From: Cytobacillus oceanisediminis
GTDB lineage: Bacteria; Bacillota; Bacilli; Bacillales; Cytobacillaceae
Direction: 5' to 3'
DNA length: 64,000 nucleotides
Assembly (NCBI RefSeq): GCF_022811925.1
Contig: NZ_CP065511.1
Coordinates: 861,501-925,500, forward strand
This document shows positions 35,663 to 44,787 of this stretch, piece after piece. The position numbers and the translations under genes are program-made. The notes beneath the pieces were generated by a model. The model ran no database searches, was not told the DNA's origin, and was given only the letters and a program-made list of their open reading frames with translations. Numbering within the stretch: position 1 is the stretch's first letter; every line of letters begins with the position of its first letter.

Positions 35663-35941
35663 ATGAATTGGGACAAAGAGGCTATATTCAAAGCACTTGG
35701 TGATTCGACTCGGCGGCTTATTTTAGACGAACTGTCTGAACGCAAAGAGATGACGCTGTATGAACTGACGGCTCGTCTCATTATGAAGCACGGCCTTTCC
35801 ATTTCGCGGCAGGCAATAGCTAAACACCTTTCTGTATTAGAAGAAGCAGAGCTCATAAATTCCGAACGAAAGGGAAAATATCGCGTAATTATTTTTAATA
35901 ACAAGCCGCTTAAAAATTTGCTGAAAGGATGGGTAGAGTAA
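35663..35941 (+). CDS. ArsR family winged-helix regulator
   Basis: 92 residues. IFKALGDSTRRLILDELSER opens the domain, SISRQAIAKHLSVLEEAEL is the recognition helix, and KGKYRVIIFNNKPLKNLLKGW closes it. This is the subgroup usually next to VOC or SRPBCC genes, lacking metal Cys. ATG 35663 is preferred because the promoter -10 box ends 6 nt before it and the family begins here. There is no Shine-Dalgarno site, so a leaderless mRNA is likely. ATG 35642 lies inside the promoter. Confidence 0.88.
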   Translation: MNWDKEAIFKALGDSTRRLILDELSERKEMTLYELTARLIMKHGLSISRQAIAKHLSVLEEAELINSERKGKYRVIIFNNKPLKNLLKGWVE

Positions 35942-36047
35942 TTTTATAAAATCGGAATAGGAATTAACAAATGTGTGGGCTGGTTTTGCTGGCAGCCAGA
36001 TTGTTAGTACAGAATCATGCGTTACAAATATCAAAGGAGGCAAAAAC

Positions 36048-36434
36048 ATGATGAAAGTTATTGTTACCAGTGTCTTCGTCCAGGATCAAGATAATGCATT
36101 GAAATTTTACACAGAAACGCTGGGGTTTGTAAAAAAGCATGACATCCCCGTCGGAGAACACAGGTGGATCGCCCTTGTTTCTCCAGAAGATCAAGACGGT
36201 ACGGAGCTTTTGCTGGAACCGAATGAACATCCGGCCGCCAAAGAATATCAAATGAAGATATTTGCCGAAGGAATCCCGGCCACAATGTTTGGCGTTGCTG
36301 ATGTTCACGAAGAGTATAACCGATTAATAAAACTCGGAGTGAAGTTTACTATTGAGCCGACAGTAATGGGTGATGTCACATTGGCTGTCTTCGATGATAC
36401 ATGCGGCAACCTTATTCAAATTGCGCAGAAGTAG
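36048..36434 (+). CDS. VOC family protein
   Basis: 128 residues, one glyoxalase-type module: VTSVFVQDQDNALKFYTETL at the start, ELLLEP in the middle, FDDTCGNLIQIAQ at the end with the metal-site region. AAAGGAGG ribosome site before ATG 36048. It lies 106 nt after the ArsR gene, a frequent pairing. Substrate unknown. Confidence 0.88.
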   Translation: MMKVIVTSVFVQDQDNALKFYTETLGFVKKHDIPVGEHRWIALVSPEDQDGTELLLEPNEHPAAKEYQMKIFAEGIPATMFGVADVHEEYNRLIKLGVKFTIEPTVMGDVTLAVFDDTCGNLIQIAQK

Positions 36435-36458
36435 CTCAGTAAAGGGCATTTTTGGGGG

Positions 36459-36507
36459 TTCTATTTTCTCATTATGTTGCGTAATATATACGCAGACAAA
36501 ATAGAAC
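36459..36507. other. Inverted-repeat structure
   Basis: TTCTATTTT and AAAATAGAA flank an inner GCGTA/TACGC dyad. No T tract in the usual place, so its role (weak terminator or operator) is unclear. Confidence 0.4.
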
Positions 36508-36627
36508 ACATTATTTCAAGATAATGGATGATAGAGGGCCGAACGTTGTGATTCTGCTTTCAACACACGAATAATGTCATTTCCTCTCGAATTCTTTTAT
36601 GTAAAAAGAAATTGGGGAGGATTTTTT

Positions 36628-37428
36628 ATGTTAAAGAGATTTAGAAACATGCTGATGGTTCTTGCGGCTGGAGTTCTCATGCTTGCGGCTCCTTCATTTA
36701 CAGAAGCGGCGTTCGGGGATCGGACACTTGCCAATGGATCATCAGGGTCAGATGTGGCCGAATTGCAGGATTACCTTATGACGAAAGGGGTTTTCCCGTA
36801 CCATACATCGACAGGATACTATGGATCTATCACGGTGGAAGCCGTCAAGGACTTTCAGCGTAAGCGCAATCTGAAGGTTGATGGAATTGCAGGACCGCAA
36901 ACAAGCCATGCGTTAAAAGTGCTGAGATATGGAGATATTGGGAAGCAAGTCATTCAAATTCAATATCAATTGAAACAAACAGGTCACTATAAATCTAATT
37001 TAGATGGTATTTATGGAAATGGCACATTGAGCGCTGTCAAGAGCTTTCAAAAACAGCAAGGACTGACTGCAGACGGAATTGCCGGTCCGAAGACAAGAAC
37101 AGAGCTGGATCGAAAGGCCAAGCGCGGCACAGCTGCCGGTAAAACTTTAACTGTGGAAAGCACAGCGTACACGGCAGATTGTGAGGGCTGTTCAGGTGTG
37201 ACACGGATGGGCCTGGATTTGAAAAAGTACCCTGATGCGAAAGTGATTGCTGTCGATCCCAGTGTCATTCCGCTTGGATCTATCGTGAAAGTAGAAGGCT
37301 ATGGAGTTGCGATAGCAGCGGACATAGGCGGCGGCATAAATGGAAGTTCAATCGATGTGTTCATTCCTAACCGCAGCGATGCCCTTCAATGGGGCCGGAA
37401 AAGCGTACGTGTGGAAGTAATCGAATAG
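36628..37428 (+). CDS. Exported cell-wall protein with two peptidoglycan-binding domains and a 3D domain
   Basis: 266 residues. Signal peptide at 1-30 (LMVLAAGVLMLAAPSFTEA). Two PG_binding_1 repeats (about 35-95 and 100-160), each ending VDGIAGPQT/ADGIAGPKT. A C-terminal 3D domain (about 175-265) has STAYTADCEGCSG, VIAVDPSVIPLGSIV and AADIGGGINGSSIDVF, the three-Asp lytic fold seen in YocH/YuiC and MltA. Likely a muralytic or wall-modifying enzyme outside the cell. GGGGAGG site before ATG 36628. Confidence 0.92.
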   Translation: MLKRFRNMLMVLAAGVLMLAAPSFTEAAFGDRTLANGSSGSDVAELQDYLMTKGVFPYHTSTGYYGSITVEAVKDFQRKRNLKVDGIAGPQTSHALKVLRYGDIGKQVIQIQYQLKQTGHYKSNLDGIYGNGTLSAVKSFQKQQGLTADGIAGPKTRTELDRKAKRGTAAGKTLTVESTAYTADCEGCSGVTRMGLDLKKYPDAKVIAVDPSVIPLGSIVKVEGYGVAIAADIGGGINGSSIDVFIPNRSDALQWGRKSVRVEVIE

Positions 37429-37434
37429 GTATGG

Positions 37435-37468
37435 GCTGGCTCGCACATTCATGCGGGGCAGCTTTTTT
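37435..37468 (+). terminator. Intrinsic terminator
   Basis: GCTGGCTCGCA pairs with TGCGGGGCAGC (one mismatch, one G-U), followed by six T. Confidence 0.8.
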
Positions 37469-37600
37469 GTTTTGGAAATCCCTAAATAGAGGAAGGCAAA
37501 TACATATAAAGAAGTATAAGACTTCATCCATATTGTGGACGGAATATGGCTCCGTTACTGATATATTAATGCTAAGAAAATTAGGGAATGAGGTTAAAAA

Positions 37601-38056
37601 ATGATTAAAGGACTGTATGAAGCACATTTACCAGTAAGTAATATCAGTAAGTCGATTGAATTTTACAAGGGCTTGGGGTTGGAATTAGCAATAAAATACG
37701 AAAAAACAGCATTTTTTTGGATCGTTAAGAATGAAAGCTGGCTTGGATTATGGGAATGTGAACAGGCGAAAATAACTTATCATCCATCCATCAGACATAT
37801 TGCATTTAGAGTAGATTTAGAAGATCTAAAGAATGCCAAAACGTGGCTGGAAAAGCGCGGCATTGAAATGCGTGAAGAATTCGGCTTTAAACCTCTTGAA
37901 CCCATTGTAATGCCAGACCAGACACATGCTATGGTCTATTTTCATGACCCAGATGGAAATTCATTAGAATTTATCTGTAAATTATCATCTGAGCCTGAAG
38001 ATAAGCCAAAGATGTATTTAAGTGATTGGGAAAAGTATTTGAAGAATAAAAACTAA
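37601..38056 (+). CDS. VOC family protein
   Basis: 151 residues. YEAHLPVSNISKSIEFYKGL at the start, HIAFRVDLEDLKNAKTWLE in the middle, and VYFHDPDGNSLEFICKL at the end, where the Glu of NSLEFI is a metal ligand in the fosfomycin-resistance/glyoxalase group. GGAATGAGG precedes ATG. Substrate unknown. Confidence 0.88.
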   Translation: MIKGLYEAHLPVSNISKSIEFYKGLGLELAIKYEKTAFFWIVKNESWLGLWECEQAKITYHPSIRHIAFRVDLEDLKNAKTWLEKRGIEMREEFGFKPLEPIVMPDQTHAMVYFHDPDGNSLEFICKLSSEPEDKPKMYLSDWEKYLKNKN

Positions 38057-38156
38057 AGTTTTTTCTTTGATCAATGAAAGGGGCGGGGTAGTTGAACAAA
38101 GGTTATAATTATAGATACAGCTTCATTGAAAACTTGTACAAAAAAGGATGCGTATC

Positions 38157-39545
38157 ATGCCGATTAATTCTTTTGAAAACTATCCTATGACCTGGAAGCC
38201 ATCCATCGATAAAACAGAAAAGCCCATTTTTCAAGCACTGGCAGGGCAATTGGAACAGGATATTTTAAACGGAGTTTTATTGCCTGGAACGAAACTTCCT
38301 CCACAGCGGGAATTGGCCGATTATTTAGATTTAAATGTGAGCACCATTTCAAAAGCATTTAAAGTGTGTGAGTTAAAGGGCTTATTAAGTGCAACGGTTG
38401 GAAGCGGCACATTTGTGTCCTATGATGCTCTATCGAATGCTTATTTACTTGAAGATACAAAGCCGAAGCATTTAATTGAAATGGGAGCGACACTTCCGGA
38501 TAATGCTTCTTTCGAGCCGCTGATGCTCCAGCTGAAAAGTATGCTGCAAGAGACCGATTATGAAAAATGGTTTGGTTATGGCCGGGCAGGCGAAAGCCAT
38601 TGGCAAAAGGATGCAGCGGTTAAGCTTATCCGCAGAGGCGGGTTAGAAACAACCGTTGATCACATTTTATTTGCGAATGGTGGTCAAAATGCTATTGCTG
38701 CTGCACTGGCAAGTCTTTGTAAGCCTGGAGAGCGCATTGGAGTTGACCAGCATACATACCCTGGTTTAAAAACGGCTGCAGCGATGCTTAGTGTGCAGCT
38801 GGTGCCAATAAAAACAGAGAATTATGAAATGAGTCCAGCGTCTTTTGAATATGCGTGTAAAAATGAAAATATTAAAGGCATTTACTTGATTCCGGATTAT
38901 CATAATCCGACAGCTTCCTTTATGTCGGTCGAGAATCGAAAAATGATCGCAGCCATTGCCAAAAAGTATAATCAGTTCATTATCGAAGATGCATCGTACC
39001 ATCTTCTCAACAAAGAACCATTGCCGGCAGTCGCATCGTTTGCACCAGATCAGGTTATCTATATTGCAAGTCTATCTAAAACATTTGCACCGGGTCTGCG
39101 GCTGGCCTATGCAGCAGTGCCGAGTCAATTCAAAGAGCCAATTTCAAAGGCACTTTATAATTTAAATGTATCCGTTTCCCCATTACTGGCAGAACTGGCA
39201 GCACGTACGATTGTATCAAATCAATTTGAAGTCTTAATTGAGGGTCATCAGGAGCAGACTATCCGCAGAAACCAACTTGTAAACCGATATTTGGCAGACT
39301 TTACGTGTTTAGGTGCTGAAACAGGCATCTTTCGCTGGCTGCTATTGCCAGGCAAGATTACAGGTGCTGAATTTGAAACGTTAGCTAAACAGCAAGGGGT
39401 ACAAGTGTTTGCAGCTGAACGCTTTGTAGTTGGAAACAGTTGTCCGGAGAGGGCTGTTAGAGTTTCTGTATGTACACCGGAAACGCTTGAAGAGCTTGAG
39501 AGAGGTTTGATTATCCTTAAACGCCTGCTAAACAATCTTAGCTAA
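38157..39545 (+). CDS. MocR-type regulator (GntR helix-turn-helix fused to PLP aminotransferase domain)
   Basis: 462 residues. The N-terminal GntR winged helix (about 20-85) has GTKLPPQRELADYLDLNVST and a GSGTFVS end. A fold-type I aminotransferase domain (about 105-455) follows, with the PLP lysine in ASLSKTFAPGLRLAY. MocR proteins sense amino compounds through PLP and usually act on a neighbouring gene. The next genes encode an MFS transporter and an aminotransferase, likely targets. ATG 38157 has AAGGA 9 nt upstream. Confidence 0.9.
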   Translation: MPINSFENYPMTWKPSIDKTEKPIFQALAGQLEQDILNGVLLPGTKLPPQRELADYLDLNVSTISKAFKVCELKGLLSATVGSGTFVSYDALSNAYLLEDTKPKHLIEMGATLPDNASFEPLMLQLKSMLQETDYEKWFGYGRAGESHWQKDAAVKLIRRGGLETTVDHILFANGGQNAIAAALASLCKPGERIGVDQHTYPGLKTAAAMLSVQLVPIKTENYEMSPASFEYACKNENIKGIYLIPDYHNPTASFMSVENRKMIAAIAKKYNQFIIEDASYHLLNKEPLPAVASFAPDQVIYIASLSKTFAPGLRLAYAAVPSQFKEPISKALYNLNVSVSPLLAELAARTIVSNQFEVLIEGHQEQTIRRNQLVNRYLADFTCLGAETGIFRWLLLPGKITGAEFETLAKQQGVQVFAAERFVVGNSCPERAVRVSVCTPETLEELERGLIILKRLLNNLS

Positions 39546-39554
39546 TATTGTTCG

Positions 39555-39586
39555 CCATACAATTATAATATTGTATGGTTTTTTTG
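39555..39586 (+). terminator. Intrinsic terminator
   Basis: CCATACAAT/ATTGTATGG, 6-nt loop, seven T. Confidence 0.92.
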
Positions 39587-39658
39587 CGCGTGTTAAGATG
39601 ATTTAAATCTAGTTGGAATATTATGAAAATAGAGCGTTCTAGAAAGGGAGGTGAGCTT

Positions 39659-40957
39659 TTGTTACCGTTAGACGTCCAATCTGCTTGGCTGCAAAGCTAT
39701 ATAAATTCTTCAGAAAAACAGCAGCAATTATACAAAAGAACATTAATTGTCATTGTCATATCCCAGATTTTTGGAGGAGCAGGACTTGCAGCAGGGATAA
39801 CAGTAGGGGCACTTCTAGCGCAAAACATGCTGGGTACAGATAGTGTAACGGGAATTCCGACGGCGTTATTTACTTTTGGATCAGCGGGGGCTGCGCTGCT
39901 GGTGGGCCGTCTTTCACAGCGATTTGGACGCCGTCCTGGACTTGCGGCAGGATTTATGGCTGGAGGCATCGGCGCCATTGGAGTAGTGATTTCAGCATTA
40001 ACAAACAACATTCTGCTTTTGTTTATTTCACTGCTCATCTACGGGGCTGGAACGGCTACAAACTTACAGGCACGCTACGCTGGAACTGACCTGGCAAACC
40101 CAAAACAAAGGGCAAAGGCTATTAGCATGGCCATGGTTTCCACTACATTCGGTGCTGTCGCAGGACCTAACCTGGTGGATGTAATGGGGGAGTTTTCCAT
40201 ATCCATAGGAATTCCTGCTTTAGCCGGTCCCTTTTTATTAGCGGCTGCGGCGTATATACTTGCTGGATTCGTTCTATTTATTTTCCTTCGTCCTGATCCC
40301 TTTATTGTGGCAAAAGCAATATCAGAGGCACAAAGTAAAACCAATCATTTAGTGAAAAGTTCAAATTTGGCATCGATAAACAGGCGAGGCATTTTTGCAG
40401 GGGCTGCCGTAATGGTTTTAACTCAATTTGTGATGATGGCCATTATGACGATGACCCCCATACATATGGGACACCATGGACATGCTTTAAATGAAGTAGG
40501 GCTTGTCATTGGATTTCATATAGGTGCGATGTTTTTGCCTTCGTTAGTAACTGGCTTCCTTGTTGATAAAATTGGCCGTGCTGCTATGGCTATTGCTTCT
40601 GCTGTTACGCTGCTTGCTTCTGGCATTCTGGCTGCAACTGGACCTGCTGATTCAATGGCCGTACTCAATATAGCCCTTGTTTTACTTGGGCTTGGATGGA
40701 ATTTTGGATTAATTAGCGGCACGGCCATTCTGGTAGATTCAACTCACGCTTCTACTCGGGCTAAAACGCAGGGTTCTATCGATGTATGGATTGCTTTGTC
40801 AGGAGCATTAGGAGGAGGATTATCCGGAATAGTTGTAGCATATTCCAGTTATGCAGCCCTTTCCATTTCAGGTGCTGTCCTTTCATTACTGCTTATTCCC
40901 ATTGTGATATGGGCAGGTATCCATCAAAAAGAGAAAGGTATAAGCAGAACTAACTGA
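39659..40957 (+). CDS. Major facilitator superfamily transporter
   Basis: About 432 residues, 12 membrane segments in two halves with a central loop near residues 210-235. The A-like motif between TM2 and TM3 reads GRLSQRFGRRPGL; the equivalent in the second half is GFLVDKIGRAAM. TTG 39659 is the better start because AAAGGGAGGTGA lies 6 nt upstream; ATG 39623 has none. Drug/proton antiporter-like; substrate unknown. It stands between a MocR regulator and an aminotransferase. Confidence 0.88.
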   Translation: MLPLDVQSAWLQSYINSSEKQQQLYKRTLIVIVISQIFGGAGLAAGITVGALLAQNMLGTDSVTGIPTALFTFGSAGAALLVGRLSQRFGRRPGLAAGFMAGGIGAIGVVISALTNNILLLFISLLIYGAGTATNLQARYAGTDLANPKQRAKAISMAMVSTTFGAVAGPNLVDVMGEFSISIGIPALAGPFLLAAAAYILAGFVLFIFLRPDPFIVAKAISEAQSKTNHLVKSSNLASINRRGIFAGAAVMVLTQFVMMAIMTMTPIHMGHHGHALNEVGLVIGFHIGAMFLPSLVTGFLVDKIGRAAMAIASAVTLLASGILAATGPADSMAVLNIALVLLGLGWNFGLISGTAILVDSTHASTRAKTQGSIDVWIALSGALGGGLSGIVVAYSSYAALSISGAVLSLLLIPIVIWAGIHQKEKGISRTN

Positions 40958-41006
40958 ATTTTCAGTATCGTAATTAACTAAAAAATTATAAAAGGAATGT
41001 ATATAA

Positions 41007-42224
41007 ATGGAACATAAATTTGCTGAGAGAGCTCGCTTTGTAACATCTTCCGAGACACGTGAAATATTAAAAGTAACAGAAAGACCAGAAGTTATCTCTT
41101 TTGCGGGAGGTTTGCCAGCTCCAGAGCTGTTTCCTGTAGAAGCTCTAAAGGATGTATGCAATGCTGTATTGAATGAAGAAGGTGCGGCTGCCCTTCAATA
41201 TAGTACGACTGAAGGATATATTCCTTTGAGAGAAGCTATTTGTCAGAGAATGAAAATGGCTGGGATTGACTCCAGCTTTGAAAATGTTCTTATTACATCA
41301 GGATCCCAGCAGGCAATCGACCTGACGGGAAGATTATTTATCAATGAGGGAGATGCTATTATTTGCGAAAGCCCGACCTATCTTGCAGCCATTAATGTAT
41401 TCAAGTCATATAAGGCCCAATTTATTGAAGTAGCAATGGATGATGATGGAATGGTGATGGAAGAGCTGGAGCAAAAGCTGCAAGAGCATCCTGATGCAAA
41501 ATTTATTTATACAATTCCTGATTTCCAAAACCCTACTGGCCGCACCTTAAAACTCGAAAGACGAAAAAGAATGATTGAGCTTGCTAATCAATATGATGTG
41601 CTGATTGTAGAGGATAATCCCTATGGAGCTGTAAGATTTGCTGGAGTGGAACTCCCGCCTGTGAAACATTTTGACACAGAAGGCAGAGTCATTTATTTAA
41701 GCACTTTCTCTAAAATTTTCACTCCCGGTCTTCGGCTTGGCTGGATTTGTGCGGACGAAACTTTCATTGATAAGTATGTTGCTTTTAAGCAAACAGCTGA
41801 CTTGCACACGGATAGCTTTGCTCAAAGAATTACGGCAAAATATATGGAGCTTTACGATATCGAAGAGCACATAAATAAAATAAAAGCTGTTTATAAAGAA
41901 AGATGCACAGCTATGTTATCCTGCATTGAAGAATTTTTCCCAAATAATTTATCTTACAGTAAGCCGGAAGGCGGATTATTTATTTGGGTTGAGCTTCCGG
42001 AGGGCATTGATTCAGCGCATATATTCACAGAGTGCCTGAAAAACAATGTTGCTTGTGTACCTGGTGCTCCCTTTTTTCCAAATGGCACACAAACAAATAC
42101 ATTGCGTTTAAATTACTCCAATATGTCTAAAGAGAAAATCATTGAAGGGATGAAGCGTATGGGAGAAGTATTGCATCAGGAGTTAGAAATAAACAACTCT
42201 TTTTATGATTCATTGACAGTCTGA
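41007..42224 (+). CDS. PLP-dependent aminotransferase (class I/II, LysN-like)
   Basis: 405 residues. SFAGGLPAPELFPVEAL near the start, YSTTEGYIPLREAI, ITSGSQQAIDL, the cofactor Asn and Tyr region YTIPDFQNPTGRTL, the PLP lysine in LSTFSKIFTPGLRLGW and the carboxylate Arg in LRLNYSN. This pattern is that of multi-substrate (2-aminoadipate/valine-pyruvate type) aminotransferases. Starts 49 nt after the MFS gene, plausibly the same transcript. Confidence 0.9.
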   Translation: MEHKFAERARFVTSSETREILKVTERPEVISFAGGLPAPELFPVEALKDVCNAVLNEEGAAALQYSTTEGYIPLREAICQRMKMAGIDSSFENVLITSGSQQAIDLTGRLFINEGDAIICESPTYLAAINVFKSYKAQFIEVAMDDDGMVMEELEQKLQEHPDAKFIYTIPDFQNPTGRTLKLERRKRMIELANQYDVLIVEDNPYGAVRFAGVELPPVKHFDTEGRVIYLSTFSKIFTPGLRLGWICADETFIDKYVAFKQTADLHTDSFAQRITAKYMELYDIEEHINKIKAVYKERCTAMLSCIEEFFPNNLSYSKPEGGLFIWVELPEGIDSAHIFTECLKNNVACVPGAPFFPNGTQTNTLRLNYSNMSKEKIIEGMKRMGEVLHQELEINNSFYDSLTV

Positions 42225-42457
42225 CCGAGGAAAACAGCCAAAGTGATCCAATTTTATATGAATCATACATTTCCTTTGATGGCTATTGGCGGGGATACGC
42301 TACAACCAGAGATCAATCTAACAATTTCACCTCAACAATACCGACTAAAAAATCGTGTGGTATAAGTGTTAAAACACTAAATTTAGCGTATATACGAATA
42401 AAATTGCCAAATTTTCCAAAAGGTATCCTTAACATATAAAAAGTTGAGGATACATTT
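42225..42457. other. Intergenic stretch with a short open frame
   Basis: A 40-codon frame from GTG 42243 to TAA 42365 reads FYMNHTFPLMAIGGDTLQPE and TISPQQYRL. No ribosome site, no family recognised. Possibly a remnant. Confidence 0.3.
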
Positions 42458-43267
42458 ATGCGAAATTTTGAACCGATCAATCCAATAAACCCTACCCAAA
42501 GAGCACGGAGGTATAAAGCTCACGTTAGCACCCTTGGAACAACTCAACTTCATCTGCGAAATCCCTATATTATTGCATGGTGGTCGGCGGCATTTCCTGG
42601 ATTTGGTCATCTTCTTTTGTCTAAATATCTTAGAGGTTATGCCTTGTTTATTTGGGAGATTTTTGTAAATAATATGGCCCACATAAACCAAGCGCTGGTT
42701 TTATCTTTTACTGGGAATATTGAAATGGCAAAAGACGTTCTTGACCCAAGGTGGACACTTATGTATATTCCTGTTTACATTTTCGCGATTTGGGATAGTT
42801 ATCGAACAACTGTAGATTTGAATAGAGTATTCCTATTAGCTGAACGAGAAAATGCGGATTTCAATTCATATATCATTGGTGCCTTAGAGATAAATTATTT
42901 AGATAAAAGAAGACCACTAAACGCAATAGTATGGTCTGTTTTTACTCCTGGGTTAGGGCAATTATATATCCATAGAGTTGTGGCTGCGATTTTTACAATG
43001 ATTTTTATGATTGTTTTTGTCTATTTTTCAAAAATTCTTGTGGCCATTCATTTTCTTTTCATAGGAGAGATTAGTCAAGCAACACAAGTCATTAATCCGC
43101 AATGGTTTCTTTTTATTCCTTCTCTTTACGGGTTTTCTATATATGATTCATACGTTAATACAGTTGAAAATAATAAACTATTTGAAAGTGAACAACGAAA
43201 ATATCTAAAGGAAAATTACCAGCAGTATCGAGTGAAAATTCCCGTTTCAGTGGATGAGGTGAAATGA
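42458..43267 (+). CDS. Membrane protein with duplicated TM2-like module
   Basis: 269 residues in two halves, each with a membrane helix pair around a PGFGHLLLSKYLRGY (about 47-61) or PGLGQLYIHRVVAA (about 172-185) motif, followed by a VLDPRW/VINPQW and YDSY block. These motifs resemble the TM2 domain. The internal duplication is clear. Function unknown. Its TGA is immediately followed by the TTG of the next gene, so the two are translationally coupled. Confidence 0.75.
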   Translation: MRNFEPINPINPTQRARRYKAHVSTLGTTQLHLRNPYIIAWWSAAFPGFGHLLLSKYLRGYALFIWEIFVNNMAHINQALVLSFTGNIEMAKDVLDPRWTLMYIPVYIFAIWDSYRTTVDLNRVFLLAERENADFNSYIIGALEINYLDKRRPLNAIVWSVFTPGLGQLYIHRVVAAIFTMIFMIVFVYFSKILVAIHFLFIGEISQATQVINPQWFLFIPSLYGFSIYDSYVNTVENNKLFESEQRKYLKENYQQYRVKIPVSVDEVK

Positions 43268-43726
43268 TTGCAGATAATCTCAACCTTTGAGCATTCCTCC
43301 TATCTTGAATTAGCAATCACAGCTTTGGAAAAAGAGGGTGTGAAGAAAGAGAGTATTCTTGCTGTTCCCCTTATTAACAGAGTAGAGGAAAGGAGATTAT
43401 TTGATACACTTCATCGGGCAGACGGCATTAGTCTTTTTGATAAGGGAGCAGCGATTGGAACGGCTTTTTCTGTTATTGGAGCAAGTGTAGGGTTTATTTT
43501 AGAATGGGGTCCCATTTATTGGGGGCTAATTGGTGCGGCAACTGGCTTTATACTTGGCTTTATTATCGACTACATCATTTTTAAAGTTGTACATAAAAGA
43601 AATAGGGTAGTAAAAGGAAAAAAGTCTGAAGTAGTTTTAGTTATAGAATGTCAGAAGGAATTGGCTGAGAAAGTTGAAGATGTGCTGTGGGAATACTTAG
43701 CATTAGGAGTAGCAAGAGTAGAGTAA
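43268..43726 (+). CDS. Small membrane protein coupled to the TM2-like protein
   Basis: 152 residues. A soluble N-terminus (ISTFEHSSYLELAITALEKE resembles an ACT-like or general-stress fold), a glycine-rich double membrane hairpin (about 65-112) and a short C-terminal domain. TTG start directly abuts the upstream stop, with GAGGTGAAATGA in front. Resembles DUF1269/YflT-type proteins in layout, but I do not assign a family. Confidence 0.65.
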   Translation: MQIISTFEHSSYLELAITALEKEGVKKESILAVPLINRVEERRLFDTLHRADGISLFDKGAAIGTAFSVIGASVGFILEWGPIYWGLIGAATGFILGFIIDYIIFKVVHKRNRVVKGKKSEVVLVIECQKELAEKVEDVLWEYLALGVARVE

Positions 43727-43936
43727 TTGTTCTTGTTCAGTTAACATAAAGTAATACATCAGGAATGGGACTTACTGTTTATTAAAGTAAAGGAACAGCA
43801 TAGTTGCAAAAGTTATCTAACCAGGCGGTTCTCTAGAGAAGCATTGTATTTCGGGGAAAGAGATTGTGAATACATGTACTTAAACTAATAATAGGGAACA
43901 TTTAGTAAATGGGGAAATAAGGAAAGGGGATTTCAC

Positions 43937-44230
43937 ATGATACTAGAAGCAGTAATGTTACAAGTTAAGCAGGGTATGGAGGAGGAATATGAAGAAGCAT
44001 TTCGTGAAGCATCAAAAATTATTTCTTCTATGAAAGGTTACATATTTCACGAGCTTCAGCGATGTATGGAAGTTAGGGGTAAATATTTATTGCTGGTGAA
44101 GTGGGAATCATTGGAGGACCATACAATTGGGTTTAGACAATCGATAGAGTATCAAGATTGGAAAAAACAGCTGCACCATTTCTATGATCCATTTCCTGAA
44201 GTTGAACATTTTGAAAACGTTCCTCTTTAA
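43937..44230 (+). CDS. Antibiotic biosynthesis monooxygenase (ABM) domain protein
   Basis: 97 residues, a dimeric ferredoxin-like ABM fold: ILEAVMLQVKQGMEEEYEEA, ISSMKGYIFHELQR, YLLLVKWESLEDHTIGFRQS and a final YDPFPEVEHF. Likely an oxygenase-like or quinol-handling protein; substrate unknown. GGAAAGGGG site. Single gene with a terminator. Confidence 0.88.
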   Translation: MILEAVMLQVKQGMEEEYEEAFREASKIISSMKGYIFHELQRCMEVRGKYLLLVKWESLEDHTIGFRQSIEYQDWKKQLHHFYDPFPEVEHFENVPL

Positions 44231-44256
44231 TTGGTGTTTTAGTCATTTTTCTATTA

Positions 44257-44292
44257 ATGGTTCATCCTTCAATTTGGATGAATCATTTTTTG
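44257..44292 (+). terminator. Intrinsic terminator
   Basis: ATGGTTCATCC pairs with GGATGAATCAT (one mismatch), 8-nt loop, six T. Confidence 0.85.
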
Positions 44293-44338
44293 CTTTTAGG
44301 TACTCATTTTTTATGACAAGAAAATATCTTCCTAATAA

Positions 44339-44400
44339 TCAAATGAATGTTTGACTATTCAAAAAAAGATGCATATACTAATAGTCAAATGATCGTTTGA
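44339..44400 (+). promoter_or_regulatory. cad promoter with two CadC operators
   Basis: -35 TTGACT (44351-44356), 17-nt spacer, -10 TATACT (44374-44379). Two dyads flank it: TCAAATGAATGTTTGA (44339-44354, covering the -35) and TCAAATGATCGTTTGA (44385-44400, just downstream). These match the TCAAATAAATGTTTGA-like sites bound by CadC/SmtB repressors. Confidence 0.88.
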
Positions 44401-44418
44401 TTAAGGAGGTGGCTTCTT

Positions 44419-44787
44419 TTGAAGCACGATGATGTTTGTGAAGTAACCTGCGTCGATGAAGAGAAAGTAAGGCGTGTGAAAGAATCTGTCTCCCATCAGA
44501 ATACCTCTGCTGTTGCCCAAATATTTAAAGCGTTATCTGATGACACTAGGGTTAAGATTGCCTTTTCCCTATGTGAAGAAGAAGAATTATGTGTCTGTGA
44601 TGTAGCCAATATTGTTGGGTGCACTACGGCAACGGCTTCTCACCACTTACGTCTTCTTCGAAATATGGGCTTGGCGAAATACCGGAAGGAAGGCAAATTA
44701 GTCTTTTATTCGCTCGATGATGATCATGTCAAACAGCTGATTCAAATTGCCTTAACACATCAAAAGGAGGTGGAGCACTATGAGTGA
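44419..44787 (+). CDS. cadC: Cadmium/zinc/lead-responsive repressor CadC (ArsR/SmtB family)
   Basis: 122 residues. The N-terminal cysteine arm (DDVCEVTCVDEEKVRR), the alpha-3 metal site ELCVCDVANIVGC and the recognition helix TATASHHLRLLRNMGL match CadC; metal binding releases DNA. TTG 44419 follows AAGGAGGTGG. Its stop overlaps the start of cadA by 8 nt. Autoregulated through the two flanking operators. Confidence 0.95.
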   Translation: MKHDDVCEVTCVDEEKVRRVKESVSHQNTSAVAQIFKALSDDTRVKIAFSLCEEEELCVCDVANIVGCTTATASHHLRLLRNMGLAKYRKEGKLVFYSLDDDHVKQLIQIALTHQKEVEHYE

